A model generated the notes under the pieces. It made no database searches. It had not been told where the DNA came from and saw only the letters and a list, made by a program, of their open reading frames with translations. This document shows, in pieces, positions 44,646 through 54,152 of a stretch of 64,000 nucleotides of DNA. Both the position numbers and the translations under genes were made by a program. The DNA is taken from contig NZ_FOYX01000001.1 in assembly GCF_900112245.1 (NCBI RefSeq), positions 1,413,856-1,477,855 on the forward strand, in the 5' to 3' direction. Every line of letters starts with the position of its first letter. The stretch's first letter is position 1. Source of the stretch: Maribacter stanieri (GTDB taxonomy: Bacteria > Bacteroidota > Bacteroidia > Flavobacteriales > Flavobacteriaceae).

Positions 44646-44927
44646 ATGGTAAAAGCAATTTGGAACGATGTCGTTATAGCAGAAAGTGATGAAACTGTTG
44701 TAATAGAAGGAAATCATTATTTTCCACCTAAGGATATAAAGAAGGAATATTTTAAAGGCACGAAGACACAGACCATTTGTGCATGGAAGGGTATAGCTTC
44801 TTATTATGATTTAGAGGTAAATGGTAAAGTGAATAATGATGCTGCTTGGTATTACCCAGAAATATCAGAACTTGCAAAAGGCATTAAAGGTTATGTCGCC
44901 TTTTGGAAAGGTGTTGAAGTAAAATAA
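44646..44927 (+). CDS. DUF427 family protein
   Basis: The 93-residue protein is a single DUF427 domain: MVKAIWNDVVIAESDETVVIEG, NHYFPPKDI, CAWKGIASYYDLEVNGK and AWYYPEISELAKGIKGYVAFW. No biochemical role is established, though members are often next to redox or stress genes. Here it follows the hydrolase-OsmC fusion by 20 bp, so the two are likely co-transcribed, and a perfect terminator ends the unit. Confidence 0.94.
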   Translation: MVKAIWNDVVIAESDETVVIEGNHYFPPKDIKKEYFKGTKTQTICAWKGIASYYDLEVNGKVNNDAAWYYPEISELAKGIKGYVAFWKGVEVK

Positions 44928-44945
44928 AAGTGAATATTTGGAATA

Positions 44946-44976
44946 GAAAAAGGTCAGCTAATAGCTGACCTTTTTC
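44946..44976. terminator. Bidirectional terminator after DUF427
   Basis: The perfect inverted repeat AGAAAAAGGTCAGCT / AGCTGACCTTTTTCT with a 2-nt loop is flanked by A and T tracts. It ends the OsmC/DUF427 unit and may also end the convergent Cys-rich gene. Confidence 0.9.
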
Positions 44977-44999
44977 TATTTAATTACATAAGTTAATTG

Positions 45000-45248
45000 C
45001 TATGCAGTAGCATTTTGTGGTGCCCAATGGCTGCATGACATGCCTGGTGCTGCTTTTTGTGGATTAGCACAATCGCTTGATTCGAAACGAATACAGGTTA
45101 CACAATTCGTATCATCTTTTAAAGCGGCTTTCATTTCAAAACTATCACACGTATAACTGTTACCAACTTTTACGCCATGAACTTTACAAGTGTTTCCTTC
45201 TACCAAGTTGTCGCAATTAACACAACTATTTCCTAATCTTATCGACAT
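45000..45248 (-). CDS. Small cysteine-rich protein, 82 residues
   Basis: I take the ATG at 45248 (MSIRLGNSCVNC); an upstream ATG at 45269 would add seven residues. The protein has eight cysteines in two similar halves: CVNC...C...C and CVTC...C...C. This spacing suggests metal or iron-sulphur binding, with each half likely holding one site. No membrane or signal segment is seen and I do not recognise the family. Neighbours are the OsmC/DUF427 redox genes, convergent, so a redox or metal role is a guess. Confidence 0.82.
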   Translation of the reverse strand: MSIRLGNSCVNCDNLVEGNTCKVHGVKVGNSYTCDSFEMKAALKDDTNCVTCIRFESSDCANPQKAAPGMSCSHWAPQNATA

Positions 45249-45378
45249 AATCTTATATTTTAAATTCACTTAAAAGTACATTCACATGTGCTTAGAAGCA
45301 ATTTAAATACTTGTCTTACAGTAGTATGTATTTAGATTATTTAAAAATAGCATTTAAAAAACTTATCTTTTTATGAGG

Positions 45379-47757
45379 CTAGAAGTGTTTTTGACCTGAA
45401 AACTCCATTGCTTCTCCTTTTCCAAAACCAAAACTAATACCTAAGGTTACAAAGCGACCTCTTTGACTAAAATCTCTTAAATAGTATTCTGGTTGGCTGG
45501 TAATACTTTCGCTGATACGTGAAGCGAAAACGTCTCTAACACTTAAATTAACTATTGCCTTTCCTTTAAAAATTTTCTTTCGTGCCCCAAAATCCATAAA
45601 TATGTTTTCAGTGATTTCTTGTTGTAACGTTCTATACCCTGAGCGGTAATTTCCAATAAATTCTAAATCAATATCGGCTGGTAATTTAAACTTGCTAGTA
45701 AGTCTTGTGGACCACTGGTCTCCTTTAAAATCAAACGAATTCCCTTCAAAATCTCCTTCTCTGGTAAAGTGACTGTAGTTAAAATCATTCGTAAAAGACA
45801 ACCAATTTGCAGGAATATATTTCGCATTAAATTCAATACCGGTTGTATTGTTAATACCAACATTTTCAGGTCTAGATATACTTACATTGTCTTCAAACGC
45901 TACAATACGTTCCACAACATCTTCTGTATGTCTAAAAAAGACACCAAGATTCATAGAAACCTTGCCTATTTTATAGATACTGGTAACCTCATAACTATCT
46001 GTGAATTCTGCTTGCAAATCTGCATTACCCGTACTAATGCTGAAATTATTTCTAATGTTGTAAAACGGATTTAAATCCCAGAGCCTCGGCCTGAATATAC
46101 GTTTAGAATAGCCTGCTTGCAGCGAAAGGTCATCGTTAACTTTATAGGAAGTATGCCCACTTGGAAAAAGATTACTATACTTTTTATCATTACTGACATT
46201 TGTGTTTTGTAATAGCGTAGCAACATCAGTGTCTTCAAATCGTAATCCTACTTTTAAGCCCCATCTATCACTTTCGTATGCGGTGGTTCCATAAATACCA
46301 AGTACTTTTTGAGTCCATTCAAAAACATTGGTTAAATCAGGATTTTCAATGAAATTTCCACCATTGAAATCACTTATTGCAAAATCATTCTCTACATCGT
46401 TAATTTGATATTGAGCACCCGTTTCAAGAGTAAATTTCTCTGAAAAAGGATGCGTGTAATCTGCCTTGAACGTATATTCTGCTTGGCTAAAATCTGTTCT
46501 ACTACGTTGCATCATATCATCTTCATTACCTATGGTAGTGGTATTTGTAAAATCTGATGTTTGATCTTTTGCAAAAAGATTTCCAGTAGCACTTAATAAT
46601 AAAGACTGCTCATCATTGCCTTCAAAATCTTTTTTATATTGAAGTTCGTATGAGTATTTAGGGTTGGTGGCCGTAGTCAACTCTGTACGCCTAAAAGCAT
46701 CTGTTAATGTGTTGCTAGAATTTAATGTATTAAAAATAGCATCAGCATTTTCTTTTTCCCATTCGTATGCAAAATTTCCGGATAATGTAATTACGTTGAG
46801 GTCGTTAATGTGGTAATCTGTTCCTAGAATAAGATTGAAAAACGTTTCGTTCTTATCATTTTTTCCAATGCTGCTAATATAAGTGTCATCTATAAGATTC
46901 CTATTTTCGGTCTCCTCGTCACTAGGAAACGTTCTGCGACCAAAACCTAACTGGCTAAATAGATTGAATTTTTCTGTTCTTCGGTTAAGACTTAAACCAA
47001 TACTATGATTGTTAGGTATGCCCGTATTTAAAGTTACGGCACCATTCAACCCTTTTTTCTCTTCTTTTTTAAGTACTATATTGATGATGCCAGAAGTACC
47101 TTCTGCATCGTATTTTGCAGATGGGTTTGTAATTACCTCAATACGCTCTATCATATCTGCCGTTAAGGTTCCCAAAGCATTTCCCTGCTCATTGGCTATT
47201 ACAGATGGCTTGCCATTTATAAGCATTTGTACACCTTGGCTACCTCGTAAACTTATTTGTCCTTCAATATTTACATTAACTGACGGTACATTGTTCAAAA
47301 CTTCTAATGCGCTGGCACCCGTACTACTTAAGTCTGCACCTACATTAAAAACGCGCTTATCTAATTTAAAAACGGTCTGGCTAATTTCGCCTTGCACTAC
47401 AACTTCATCCAATTGCTGGGAATCTTCTGCAATAGCTACCGTACCTAAATCAATTTTACCGTTTACAATTTTAGGATTGTCAAACCTTTTGGTAGTGAAA
47501 CCTATAAAACTGACTTCAATATAAAATTCTTGTGCATTGATTTCTAACACAAAGCTCCCATCTTGTAGGGTGGTAGTGCCTACAATAGGTTTTTGGTCTG
47601 TAGGATTCCCAACTAAAACCGTTGCAAATTCAATAGGGCCACCGTCATTAGCTTCTACTATTTTACCGGTAATAGTTGTTGTATTTTGAGCTATTAAAGT
47701 ATTGACGCCTATAAATGAAACGAACAATAATGTTAATAAAGTAAGTTGATTATGCAT
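45379..47757 (-). CDS. TonB-dependent-receptor-like outer-membrane beta-barrel protein
   Basis: The 792-residue protein has a signal peptide (LFVSFIGVNTLIAQ), a carboxypeptidase-like regulatory domain (about 28-110) and a plug domain (about 125-230: SALEVLNNVPSVNVN, IERIEVITNPSAKYDAEGTSGIINIVLKK). A barrel of the OMP_b-brl_3 type (about 380-790) follows. No SusD-like partner is near. It is divergent from a LytS/LytTR two-component pair across 158 bp that contain four phased boxes, so the pair likely controls this receptor. The ligand is unknown. Confidence 0.92.
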   Translation of the reverse strand: MHNQLTLLTLLFVSFIGVNTLIAQNTTTITGKIVEANDGGPIEFATVLVGNPTDQKPIVGTTTLQDGSFVLEINAQEFYIEVSFIGFTTKRFDNPKIVNGKIDLGTVAIAEDSQQLDEVVVQGEISQTVFKLDKRVFNVGADLSSTGASALEVLNNVPSVNVNIEGQISLRGSQGVQMLINGKPSVIANEQGNALGTLTADMIERIEVITNPSAKYDAEGTSGIINIVLKKEEKKGLNGAVTLNTGIPNNHSIGLSLNRRTEKFNLFSQLGFGRRTFPSDEETENRNLIDDTYISSIGKNDKNETFFNLILGTDYHINDLNVITLSGNFAYEWEKENADAIFNTLNSSNTLTDAFRRTELTTATNPKYSYELQYKKDFEGNDEQSLLLSATGNLFAKDQTSDFTNTTTIGNEDDMMQRSRTDFSQAEYTFKADYTHPFSEKFTLETGAQYQINDVENDFAISDFNGGNFIENPDLTNVFEWTQKVLGIYGTTAYESDRWGLKVGLRFEDTDVATLLQNTNVSNDKKYSNLFPSGHTSYKVNDDLSLQAGYSKRIFRPRLWDLNPFYNIRNNFSISTGNADLQAEFTDSYEVTSIYKIGKVSMNLGVFFRHTEDVVERIVAFEDNVSISRPENVGINNTTGIEFNAKYIPANWLSFTNDFNYSHFTREGDFEGNSFDFKGDQWSTRLTSKFKLPADIDLEFIGNYRSGYRTLQQEITENIFMDFGARKKIFKGKAIVNLSVRDVFASRISESITSQPEYYLRDFSQRGRFVTLGISFGFGKGEAMEFSGQKHF

Positions 47758-47824
47758 ATTAAAAGTTGATGAGTTTGTATGTAAAGATGCATTTTACTTT
47801 TATGTTTTAATAGCTAAATTCTGC

Positions 47825-47895
47825 AAACGACAAATGTTATAGTGTAAACGACATCGTCATATTAAATGGCGTTTACCAGTAATTTATTGTCGTTG
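47825..47895. promoter_or_regulatory. Four phased LytTR-type boxes between OMP gene and LytS/LytTR genes
   Basis: Related 8-bp boxes start at 47825 (AAACGACA), 47846 (AAACGACA), 47867 (TGGCGTTT) and 47888 (TGTCGTTG). They are spaced exactly 21 bp apart, two helical turns each. The first two are direct repeats and the last two are the inverted form (AAACGCCA, CAACGACA). LytTR-domain regulators bind pairs of direct repeats about two turns apart, so two dimer sites in opposite orientation serving the two divergent genes is the simplest reading. Confidence 0.7.
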
Positions 47896-47915
47896 ACGGT
47901 TTTGTTGAATTGCTT

Positions 47916-48971
47916 ATGTCTGTAAAACGTTATTTTTATAAGATGACCTTTATCCCATTTTTTAAAAATACAACTAGAAACGAAATTCTTTTTCAGATTC
48001 TATTGCATATTGTGGTATTTTTATTTTTTTCTTTTGATAGGTATGAACCTGAAATTCAAGGGTTTAAAATCGTGACTTTTCTTAACTATGCCTTGGGTGC
48101 CCTTGTGATAAATTATGTGTTGTTACCTCGATTCTTCTATCAAAAAAAATACATTCTCTTCTTTTGTTGTGTAGCTGTTTTGGTAAGTATAATTATGGCT
48201 TTTGAAGAACTTGTTTTGGAACAAATATACTATCCAGATACAAGGGCAAAATTTTTCCCCGGGGTAGTTTATAGTCTATTAGATGTAATGCCCGTAATTT
48301 TGATTTTAGTGGGATTTAAATTTGCATGGGACGCCTCTATAAAACAGTTGGAAGTGGAGGAGCTTAGGACGTCGGTCAAAGAAAGTGAATTGTTATTTTT
48401 AAAGTCCCAGATAAACCCGCATTTTTTGTTCAATAATCTGAATAATCTATATTCATATGCCATAGAACAATCGCCTAAGACACCATCTATTATACTTGAG
48501 CTATCTTCGGTTTTGCGGTATATGCTATATGACTGTAGGGCCAAATTTGTTGGACTGGGAAAGGAAATTGAACATTTGAAAAATTTTACCCAGTTGAATG
48601 AATTACAGATTGAAGAAAGAGGTAAGGTAAGTTTTCAAACAAAACATATTAAAGACAATTATGAAATTGCCCCTTTAATTTTATCTGTTTTTATAGAAAA
48701 TGCATTTAAGCATAGTACGGCTAGCCAGGCCGATGGTATATTTATAGATGTAAATATTTCATTAGATGATAAAGGATGTTTAAATTTTGAATGTAGAAAC
48801 TCCTTTTTAGAAACTACAAATACAGATAAGCTTTCTCATGGTATAGGTCTGCAGAACGTAAAAAAACGATTACAACTTTTATATCCCAATGCACATAAAA
48901 TGTACATTAATGAAGATCAAAATATATACTACGTTCATTTGAAGTTAATGTTAACACAAGGTAGCATATGA
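47916..48971 (+). CDS. LytS/YehU-type sensor histidine kinase
   Basis: The protein of about 351 residues has four membrane helices (about 20-140), then a His_kinase (LytS-type) domain with FLKSQINPHFLFNNLNNLYSYAI, where His169 is the phosphoacceptor, and a HATPase_c-like end (FIENAFKHS, GIGLQNVKKRL). The open frame extends to a TTG at 47910, but I use ATG 47916. Its stop overlaps the response regulator start by 4 bp (ATGA). The sensor has no obvious extracellular ligand domain, so a membrane-embedded signal is likely. Confidence 0.93.
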   Translation: MSVKRYFYKMTFIPFFKNTTRNEILFQILLHIVVFLFFSFDRYEPEIQGFKIVTFLNYALGALVINYVLLPRFFYQKKYILFFCCVAVLVSIIMAFEELVLEQIYYPDTRAKFFPGVVYSLLDVMPVILILVGFKFAWDASIKQLEVEELRTSVKESELLFLKSQINPHFLFNNLNNLYSYAIEQSPKTPSIILELSSVLRYMLYDCRAKFVGLGKEIEHLKNFTQLNELQIEERGKVSFQTKHIKDNYEIAPLILSVFIENAFKHSTASQADGIFIDVNISLDDKGCLNFECRNSFLETTNTDKLSHGIGLQNVKKRLQLLYPNAHKMYINEDQNIYYVHLKLMLTQGSI

Positions 48972-49675
48972 TAAAGTGCATTATTATAGAAGACCAACCA
49001 CCAGCACAAAGAGTGTTGAAAAAATATATTTCTGATATTGGAAACTTAGCGCTTAAAGCTACTTTTGCCGATGCCCTGTCAGCTATAGATTTTTTAAAGA
49101 CCAATACCATAGATTTGATTTTTTTAGATATTCATTTACCTAAAATTTCGGGTATTGATTTTTTAAAAGTTGTAAAGCACCAACCTAGCATAATATTAAC
49201 TACGGCATTTTCAGATTATGCTTTGGAGAGTTATGAATATGATGTGGTAGACTACCTACTTAAACCATATTCCTTTGAACGTTTTGTACAAGCGGTCCAT
49301 AAGGTGCCTACTAAAACTTCAGCCTTTTCTAAAAAGAATAAAGGTGTGGGGAATAATGAATTTACAGACGTAGTGTTTATCAAATCTGGATATGAACACA
49401 TCAAAATAGAAGTAGATGACATTTGTTACATTCGTTCAGATGCAGATTATACTGAAATTCATACGAAAGACCAGAGACATCTCTCTCAAGAAACATTACG
49501 TTACTGGCAAGAATATTTGGATTCACAAAAATTCTCAAGAATACATAAATCGTACATATTAAATATTTCAAAAATCCTTAAGATAACAGGTAATCAAATA
49601 CAGTTAGAAGAAAATATTCTTCTTCCTATAGGTAGGGCTTATAAGGAGGATTTTATGAATAGTATTATAAAATAA
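48968..49675 (+). CDS. LytTR-family response regulator
   Basis: The 235-residue protein has an N-terminal receiver domain with phosphoacceptor Asp54 in IFLDIHLPKISG, conserved Lys in YLLKPYSFERF, and a C-terminal LytTR DNA-binding domain (about 130-235: EVDDICYIRSDADYTEIHT, FSRIHKSYILNISKI). It is translationally coupled to the LytS gene. It probably binds the phased boxes between its operon and the outer-membrane receptor gene. It ends where the convergent DUF1593 gene ends. Confidence 0.95.
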   Translation: MIKCIIIEDQPPAQRVLKKYISDIGNLALKATFADALSAIDFLKTNTIDLIFLDIHLPKISGIDFLKVVKHQPSIILTTAFSDYALESYEYDVVDYLLKPYSFERFVQAVHKVPTKTSAFSKKNKGVGNNEFTDVVFIKSGYEHIKIEVDDICYIRSDADYTEIHTKDQRHLSQETLRYWQEYLDSQKFSRIHKSYILNISKILKITGNQIQLEENILLPIGRAYKEDFMNSIIK

Positions 49676-51097
49676 TTAAGGGGTAACTGTAACTATAACC
49701 CGTTTATATCTAGATAGTGCGGGAGAGCCTTTGTCGGTTACTTTTAGTATAAAATGTAATGTTTCTTTCTTTGTTACTTTAGGTGCGGTGGCATGAACAA
49801 TATGAACATTGTCGGCACCTAGATTAATTTTTTCTTTATATGAGCTTTCTTCAGGATAGTGAAACCATAAAAAGCTCAAATTATCTCCATCTGGATCTGT
49901 AGAGTCTAATGCATCTAAAGTGAACGCTTGACCAGATTTCACTTCAAATTCTTGGGGATGACTTAATACAGGTACAGGAGGGTGATTAGCATTTTCAAAG
50001 CTCATGGTACACCAATCCATACGAGCGGCAAAATCATTGTTAAAATCATCTCTCCAGCGCCAAAGTGTTTCTTTGAACCCTGTAAATGAAGTAGAATCAG
50101 GTTTAACGGATCTGCCATATTTAGATGGTATGTGTGGTGTGTAGTTATCAATTGCATTAGTCCAAATAGCCCGTTTTTCAGCCCCAATCTCAACTATGGA
50201 GTTCCCTTTTTTTGTTTTGGAAAAATCTGGTTTGTATAGCTCATAACGCCCACCCCATGAACCCCAATTAGGATGTTCAGATTCGTTTAGTCCATTTGGT
50301 ATCAACGATAAAAATGCCGGTGTATCTCCTTCAACGCCCCATGCAACATCTGGGTATATTGCACCTAGTGGACCATGGTTTTGTTGAATGTTATCTGCTA
50401 GCCATTCATTACTAATGGTTGTGTTATCTATACCCTTTATAAAAGTATTGACTCCCGTCCACGTAGCGTCTTCATAATTATCACCAGGGGATACTATATA
50501 GAAAACATCAGGAAAATTGTTTCTAATCCATAATCCGCTATCATCTTGATCGGAAATAGTATATACTCTAAGTTTAGAAATCAACTTTTTAGCATCTTTT
50601 ATGCTTTTTGTGTTTTTTATTTTATGTAGGGATTGTGCTAAGGTGTTTACACCGCCCCAAACAGATATCCAAAGAGGGCGGTCATCATCTTTTTCCAACT
50701 CGCTTATTATCCAATCAGAACCTTCAGAATCCATTCCATCTCCAACTCCAGTCATGCCATATTTTGGTAAGCCTTCTTTAATAATTGAGCGTAAAGCTTC
50801 TGCAGATGGATAATCTTTTTGATGTTTAAGAAGGTTAGGTTGTATTTTGCCATATGCATCAACTATTTTTTCAATAGAATTTGGGTTAATAGTAGTTTGC
50901 ATCCAACAAGACGTAGTAGCGACAATTCCTTTAATGTCGATTTCATTTGCGTAGAGAAATAAACGTACAAATGATTGTGTGTCATCTGGGTCTGCTTCAA
51001 TATCAGAAAGTATAATTACCCTATTTTTTTTAGTTGTTTGGGATAATGATGATTGAATTGTTAATAGGGCTAAACAGAGTAATGTAAATTTTTTCAT
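49676..51097 (-). CDS. DUF1593/Sde182-type nucleoside-hydrolase-like exported protein
   Basis: The 473-residue protein has a signal peptide (ALLTIQSSLSQ). Residues of about 22-340 are a DUF1593/Sde182 nucleoside-hydrolase-like domain (RVIILSDIEADPDDTQSFVRLFLYANEIDIKGIVATT, with the Asp cluster typical of the fold). Residues of about 380-473 are an Ig-like C-terminal domain (LDSTDPDGDNLSFLWFHY). The family was named from cellulose-binding Sde182, so it is linked to polysaccharide use, but the reaction is unproven. It is divergent from the propeller regulator. Confidence 0.88.
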   Translation of the reverse strand: MKKFTLLCLALLTIQSSLSQTTKKNRVIILSDIEADPDDTQSFVRLFLYANEIDIKGIVATTSCWMQTTINPNSIEKIVDAYGKIQPNLLKHQKDYPSAEALRSIIKEGLPKYGMTGVGDGMDSEGSDWIISELEKDDDRPLWISVWGGVNTLAQSLHKIKNTKSIKDAKKLISKLRVYTISDQDDSGLWIRNNFPDVFYIVSPGDNYEDATWTGVNTFIKGIDNTTISNEWLADNIQQNHGPLGAIYPDVAWGVEGDTPAFLSLIPNGLNESEHPNWGSWGGRYELYKPDFSKTKKGNSIVEIGAEKRAIWTNAIDNYTPHIPSKYGRSVKPDSTSFTGFKETLWRWRDDFNNDFAARMDWCTMSFENANHPPVPVLSHPQEFEVKSGQAFTLDALDSTDPDGDNLSFLWFHYPEESSYKEKINLGADNVHIVHATAPKVTKKETLHFILKVTDKGSPALSRYKRVIVTVTP

Positions 51098-51277
51098 TGG
51101 TATTTAGGTTGTGTACCACAAGTTAATTAATAACTTATAAATGCTTTTAAGTTGTTATAAAAATTAATCAAGAAATATGACATGCTACTTTAGTGTCAAG
51201 GAATTTCAATGCACTTAATATAATGTCCAATTTTAAATATCTTATATTTAAATTCAACAAATTTCATCTCCCCTTCA

Positions 51278-54082
51278 ATGATATTGAAATCTTATTTTAG
51301 TGTAATATTTCTTTTTACATTGTGTATTTCAGCGCAAGAGTTGCCGCCAATACAGAATTTTACTCCTATAGAATATAATGCCGGTAATCAAAATTGGTCT
51401 ATAGACCAATCTAATGATGCCTCTGTGTACTTAGCCAACAATAGTGGTTTATTGGCATTCAACGGTACATCGTGGAAGTTATATCAAGTTCCTTACGGTA
51501 CTCCTGTAAAATCCGTTAAGGTTGTTGATGATAGGGTTTACACTGGTAGTTACATGGAATTTGGATATTGGAAAGGAAATGAATTTGGGACTTTAGAATA
51601 CACTTCACTATCAGCTCATTTAAATACTTCCCTTATAGAAGATGAGGATTTTTGGAATATTACGCATTTTAAAGATTGGATTTTATTTCAATCCTTAGAT
51701 AGAATTTATATCTACAATGTTAAGAATGCTTCATTTGAAATATTGGAGGCAGAGACCGTAAGTCCTAAAATATTTGAAGTTGGAAATAAATTATACTTTC
51801 AAAAAATTGGTAAAGGTTTATATACGCTAGATAATGGAATACCTATTTTGGTATCTGATGATGCAGTTCTTAAAAATACGGGTATTGTTGGTGCTTTTCA
51901 ATCCGCAACTAAAATTCTAGTAATTACGGAACTTGGAGTATTTTATTATTTAGATGGTTCTCAGCTGATAAAACGGGAAATATCAGCAGAAATAGATTTA
52001 TCAACAACCAAAATTCATAGTACTTTACGTCTAAATGATGGTTCTATTATATTGGGAACGATATCTAAAGGTATCTTTCATTTAGATGCTAATGGGATGT
52101 TGATAAGGCATATTAATCAAGAAAAAGGGCTAAACAATAATACAGTATTATCATTATTTCAAGATTACGACCAAAATTTATGGCTGGGGCTAGATAATGG
52201 TATAACCATCATAAATTTAGACTCACCATTTAAAGAATATATAGATCATGTTGGTGCTATTGGTGTTGTGTATACTGCTAAGAAATTAGGTAACATTTTA
52301 TATTTAGGTACTAATCAGGGTTTATTCTATAGAAGAACCTTTGGGGTAGATGGGTTTCAACTTGTAAATGGTACACAAGGCCAAGTATGGTTATTAAAAG
52401 AAATTGACGGTACATTGTTCTGTGGTCATCATAACGGTACTTACGTTATAGAAAATGAAAATGCAACCAAGATTTCTAATGAACCAGGAACTTGGGATAT
52501 TCAATCATTAAAAAACCATGAAGATTTATTGATACAAGGAAACTATAAAGGTTTAAGTGTATTGGAACGAAAAAATAATCAATGGCAATACCGTAATGAT
52601 ATTATAGGATTTGATAATTCTAGTAGGTTTTTTGAATTTGTTGGGGAACATCATTTACTTGTAAATCATGATTATAAAGGGATATTCGATTTAACGGTTG
52701 ATTCAGAATTTACTAAAGTCATAGAAAGCAATCATAAAGAATCTAAAGGTATTGGTTCAAGTTTGGTTCGCTATAGAGATGAAATTGTTTACAGTACTAT
52801 AAACGGAGTTTTTAAATATAATGCGGAACAACATGATTTTCTGAAAGACTCTGTACTGACCACTAAATTCTTTAATACTGATGAGAGTATTGTTGGTATT
52901 CTACAATCCACCAATAATTCAGAAAGGTTATGGGGATTTACAAATGATAATATAATTAGTGTTTCTAATGGGCATTTAAGTAATGAACCACAAACAGTAA
53001 AAATTCCAATTCCTAAATCTTTTAGACGCAGTATGGGTGTCTTGGGTTTTGAATCTGTGGTTCATTTAGAAAAGGAACTTTATTTAATTGGAATCTCTAA
53101 TGGTTACGTCACTTTAGATTTACAAAAAGTAAAACAGAAAGATTATCAAATACATATTAATTCCATTTATAGAAAAACACACGAATCCCCTAAGGTGGAT
53201 ATTGTTCTTAATGATACTCAAGAATTTAAATATGCAGAGAATACTATAAATTTTAATTACAATGTTACCGAGTATGATAAGTACACAGAGGTATACTACC
53301 AGTATGAATTAAATGGGTTGTATGATGAATGGAGTAGTTGGTCAACAAACCCTAATGTTTCCTTTGAAAATTTACCATATGGTTCTTATGAATTTAAAGT
53401 AAGAGCAAGAGTGGGCAATGAGTTATCTAAAAACATAGCCACTTATGCGTTTGTTATACAACGACCTTGGTATATATCTTACTGGGCAATTTTATGTTAT
53501 ATTTTACTTGGGGCTCTGCTTTCTGTTTTAATTCATAAACTATATAGAAACCATTATAAAAGGCAGCAGCAGCAACTCATAAAAGAAAATCAAAGGCTTT
53601 TAAAACGTAAAAAATTAAAAAGCCAAAAGAGAATTATTCAAATTAAGAATGAGCAGTTACAAGAGTTGGTTGAAAGTAAGAATAGAGAATTGGCAATCTC
53701 TACCATGAGTATTATAAAGAAGAATGAATTTTTAAATTCAATCAAAGACAAGTTGAAAAAGAGTGATGAAAATCCTCAAATAAAATCAGTTATTAGAACT
53801 ATAGATAGAAATATTAATAACGTTGACGATTGGAAGTTTTTTGAAAATGCTTTTAATAATGCCGATAAAGACTTTTTGAAAAATGTAAAAGAGAAGCATC
53901 CAGATTTATCTGCAAACGACTTGAGATTGTGCGCATACTTAAGATTGAATTTATCCTCTAAAGAAATTGCTCCACTTTTAAATATATCTGTTAGAAGCGT
54001 AGAGGTGAAAAGGTATCGTTTGCGAAAAAAAATGAATTTAGCACATGAAGCTGGTTTAACCGAGTATATCATCAATTTATAG
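51278..54082 (+). CDS. Transmembrane two-component-like regulator: beta-propeller, Y_Y_Y and LuxR-type HTH
   Basis: The 934-residue protein joins, in order, a signal peptide, a long periplasmic beta-propeller region (about 20-640, with WLGLDNGITIINLD-type blades), a Y_Y_Y domain (about 670-725) and one membrane helix (about 730-755). A basic coiled coil (about 758-850) and a LuxR-type HTH at the C-terminus (870-930: LSANDLRLCAYLRLNLSSKEIA, SVRSVEVKRYRLRKK) follow. No kinase or receiver domain is present. It therefore likely senses a sugar in the periplasm and acts directly on DNA. The GH16 gene starts 306 bp downstream. Confidence 0.9.
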   Translation: MILKSYFSVIFLFTLCISAQELPPIQNFTPIEYNAGNQNWSIDQSNDASVYLANNSGLLAFNGTSWKLYQVPYGTPVKSVKVVDDRVYTGSYMEFGYWKGNEFGTLEYTSLSAHLNTSLIEDEDFWNITHFKDWILFQSLDRIYIYNVKNASFEILEAETVSPKIFEVGNKLYFQKIGKGLYTLDNGIPILVSDDAVLKNTGIVGAFQSATKILVITELGVFYYLDGSQLIKREISAEIDLSTTKIHSTLRLNDGSIILGTISKGIFHLDANGMLIRHINQEKGLNNNTVLSLFQDYDQNLWLGLDNGITIINLDSPFKEYIDHVGAIGVVYTAKKLGNILYLGTNQGLFYRRTFGVDGFQLVNGTQGQVWLLKEIDGTLFCGHHNGTYVIENENATKISNEPGTWDIQSLKNHEDLLIQGNYKGLSVLERKNNQWQYRNDIIGFDNSSRFFEFVGEHHLLVNHDYKGIFDLTVDSEFTKVIESNHKESKGIGSSLVRYRDEIVYSTINGVFKYNAEQHDFLKDSVLTTKFFNTDESIVGILQSTNNSERLWGFTNDNIISVSNGHLSNEPQTVKIPIPKSFRRSMGVLGFESVVHLEKELYLIGISNGYVTLDLQKVKQKDYQIHINSIYRKTHESPKVDIVLNDTQEFKYAENTINFNYNVTEYDKYTEVYYQYELNGLYDEWSSWSTNPNVSFENLPYGSYEFKVRARVGNELSKNIATYAFVIQRPWYISYWAILCYILLGALLSVLIHKLYRNHYKRQQQQLIKENQRLLKRKKLKSQKRIIQIKNEQLQELVESKNRELAISTMSIIKKNEFLNSIKDKLKKSDENPQIKSVIRTIDRNINNVDDWKFFENAFNNADKDFLKNVKEKHPDLSANDLRLCAYLRLNLSSKEIAPLLNISVRSVEVKRYRLRKKMNLAHEAGLTEYIINL

Positions 54083-54102
54083 TTTCCTCAACACTAGGTA
54101 AA

Positions 54103-54124
54103 ATTACCACAACATTACCACAAC
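54103..54124. repeat. Two tandem 11-bp repeats before GH16
   Basis: The unit ATTACCACAAC occurs twice in tandem. Eleven base pairs is about one helical turn, so adjacent copies would face the same side of the DNA. Confidence 0.55.
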
Positions 54125-54152
54125 ATTCTCTCTTGGCTAAAGCAAAGTCAGA

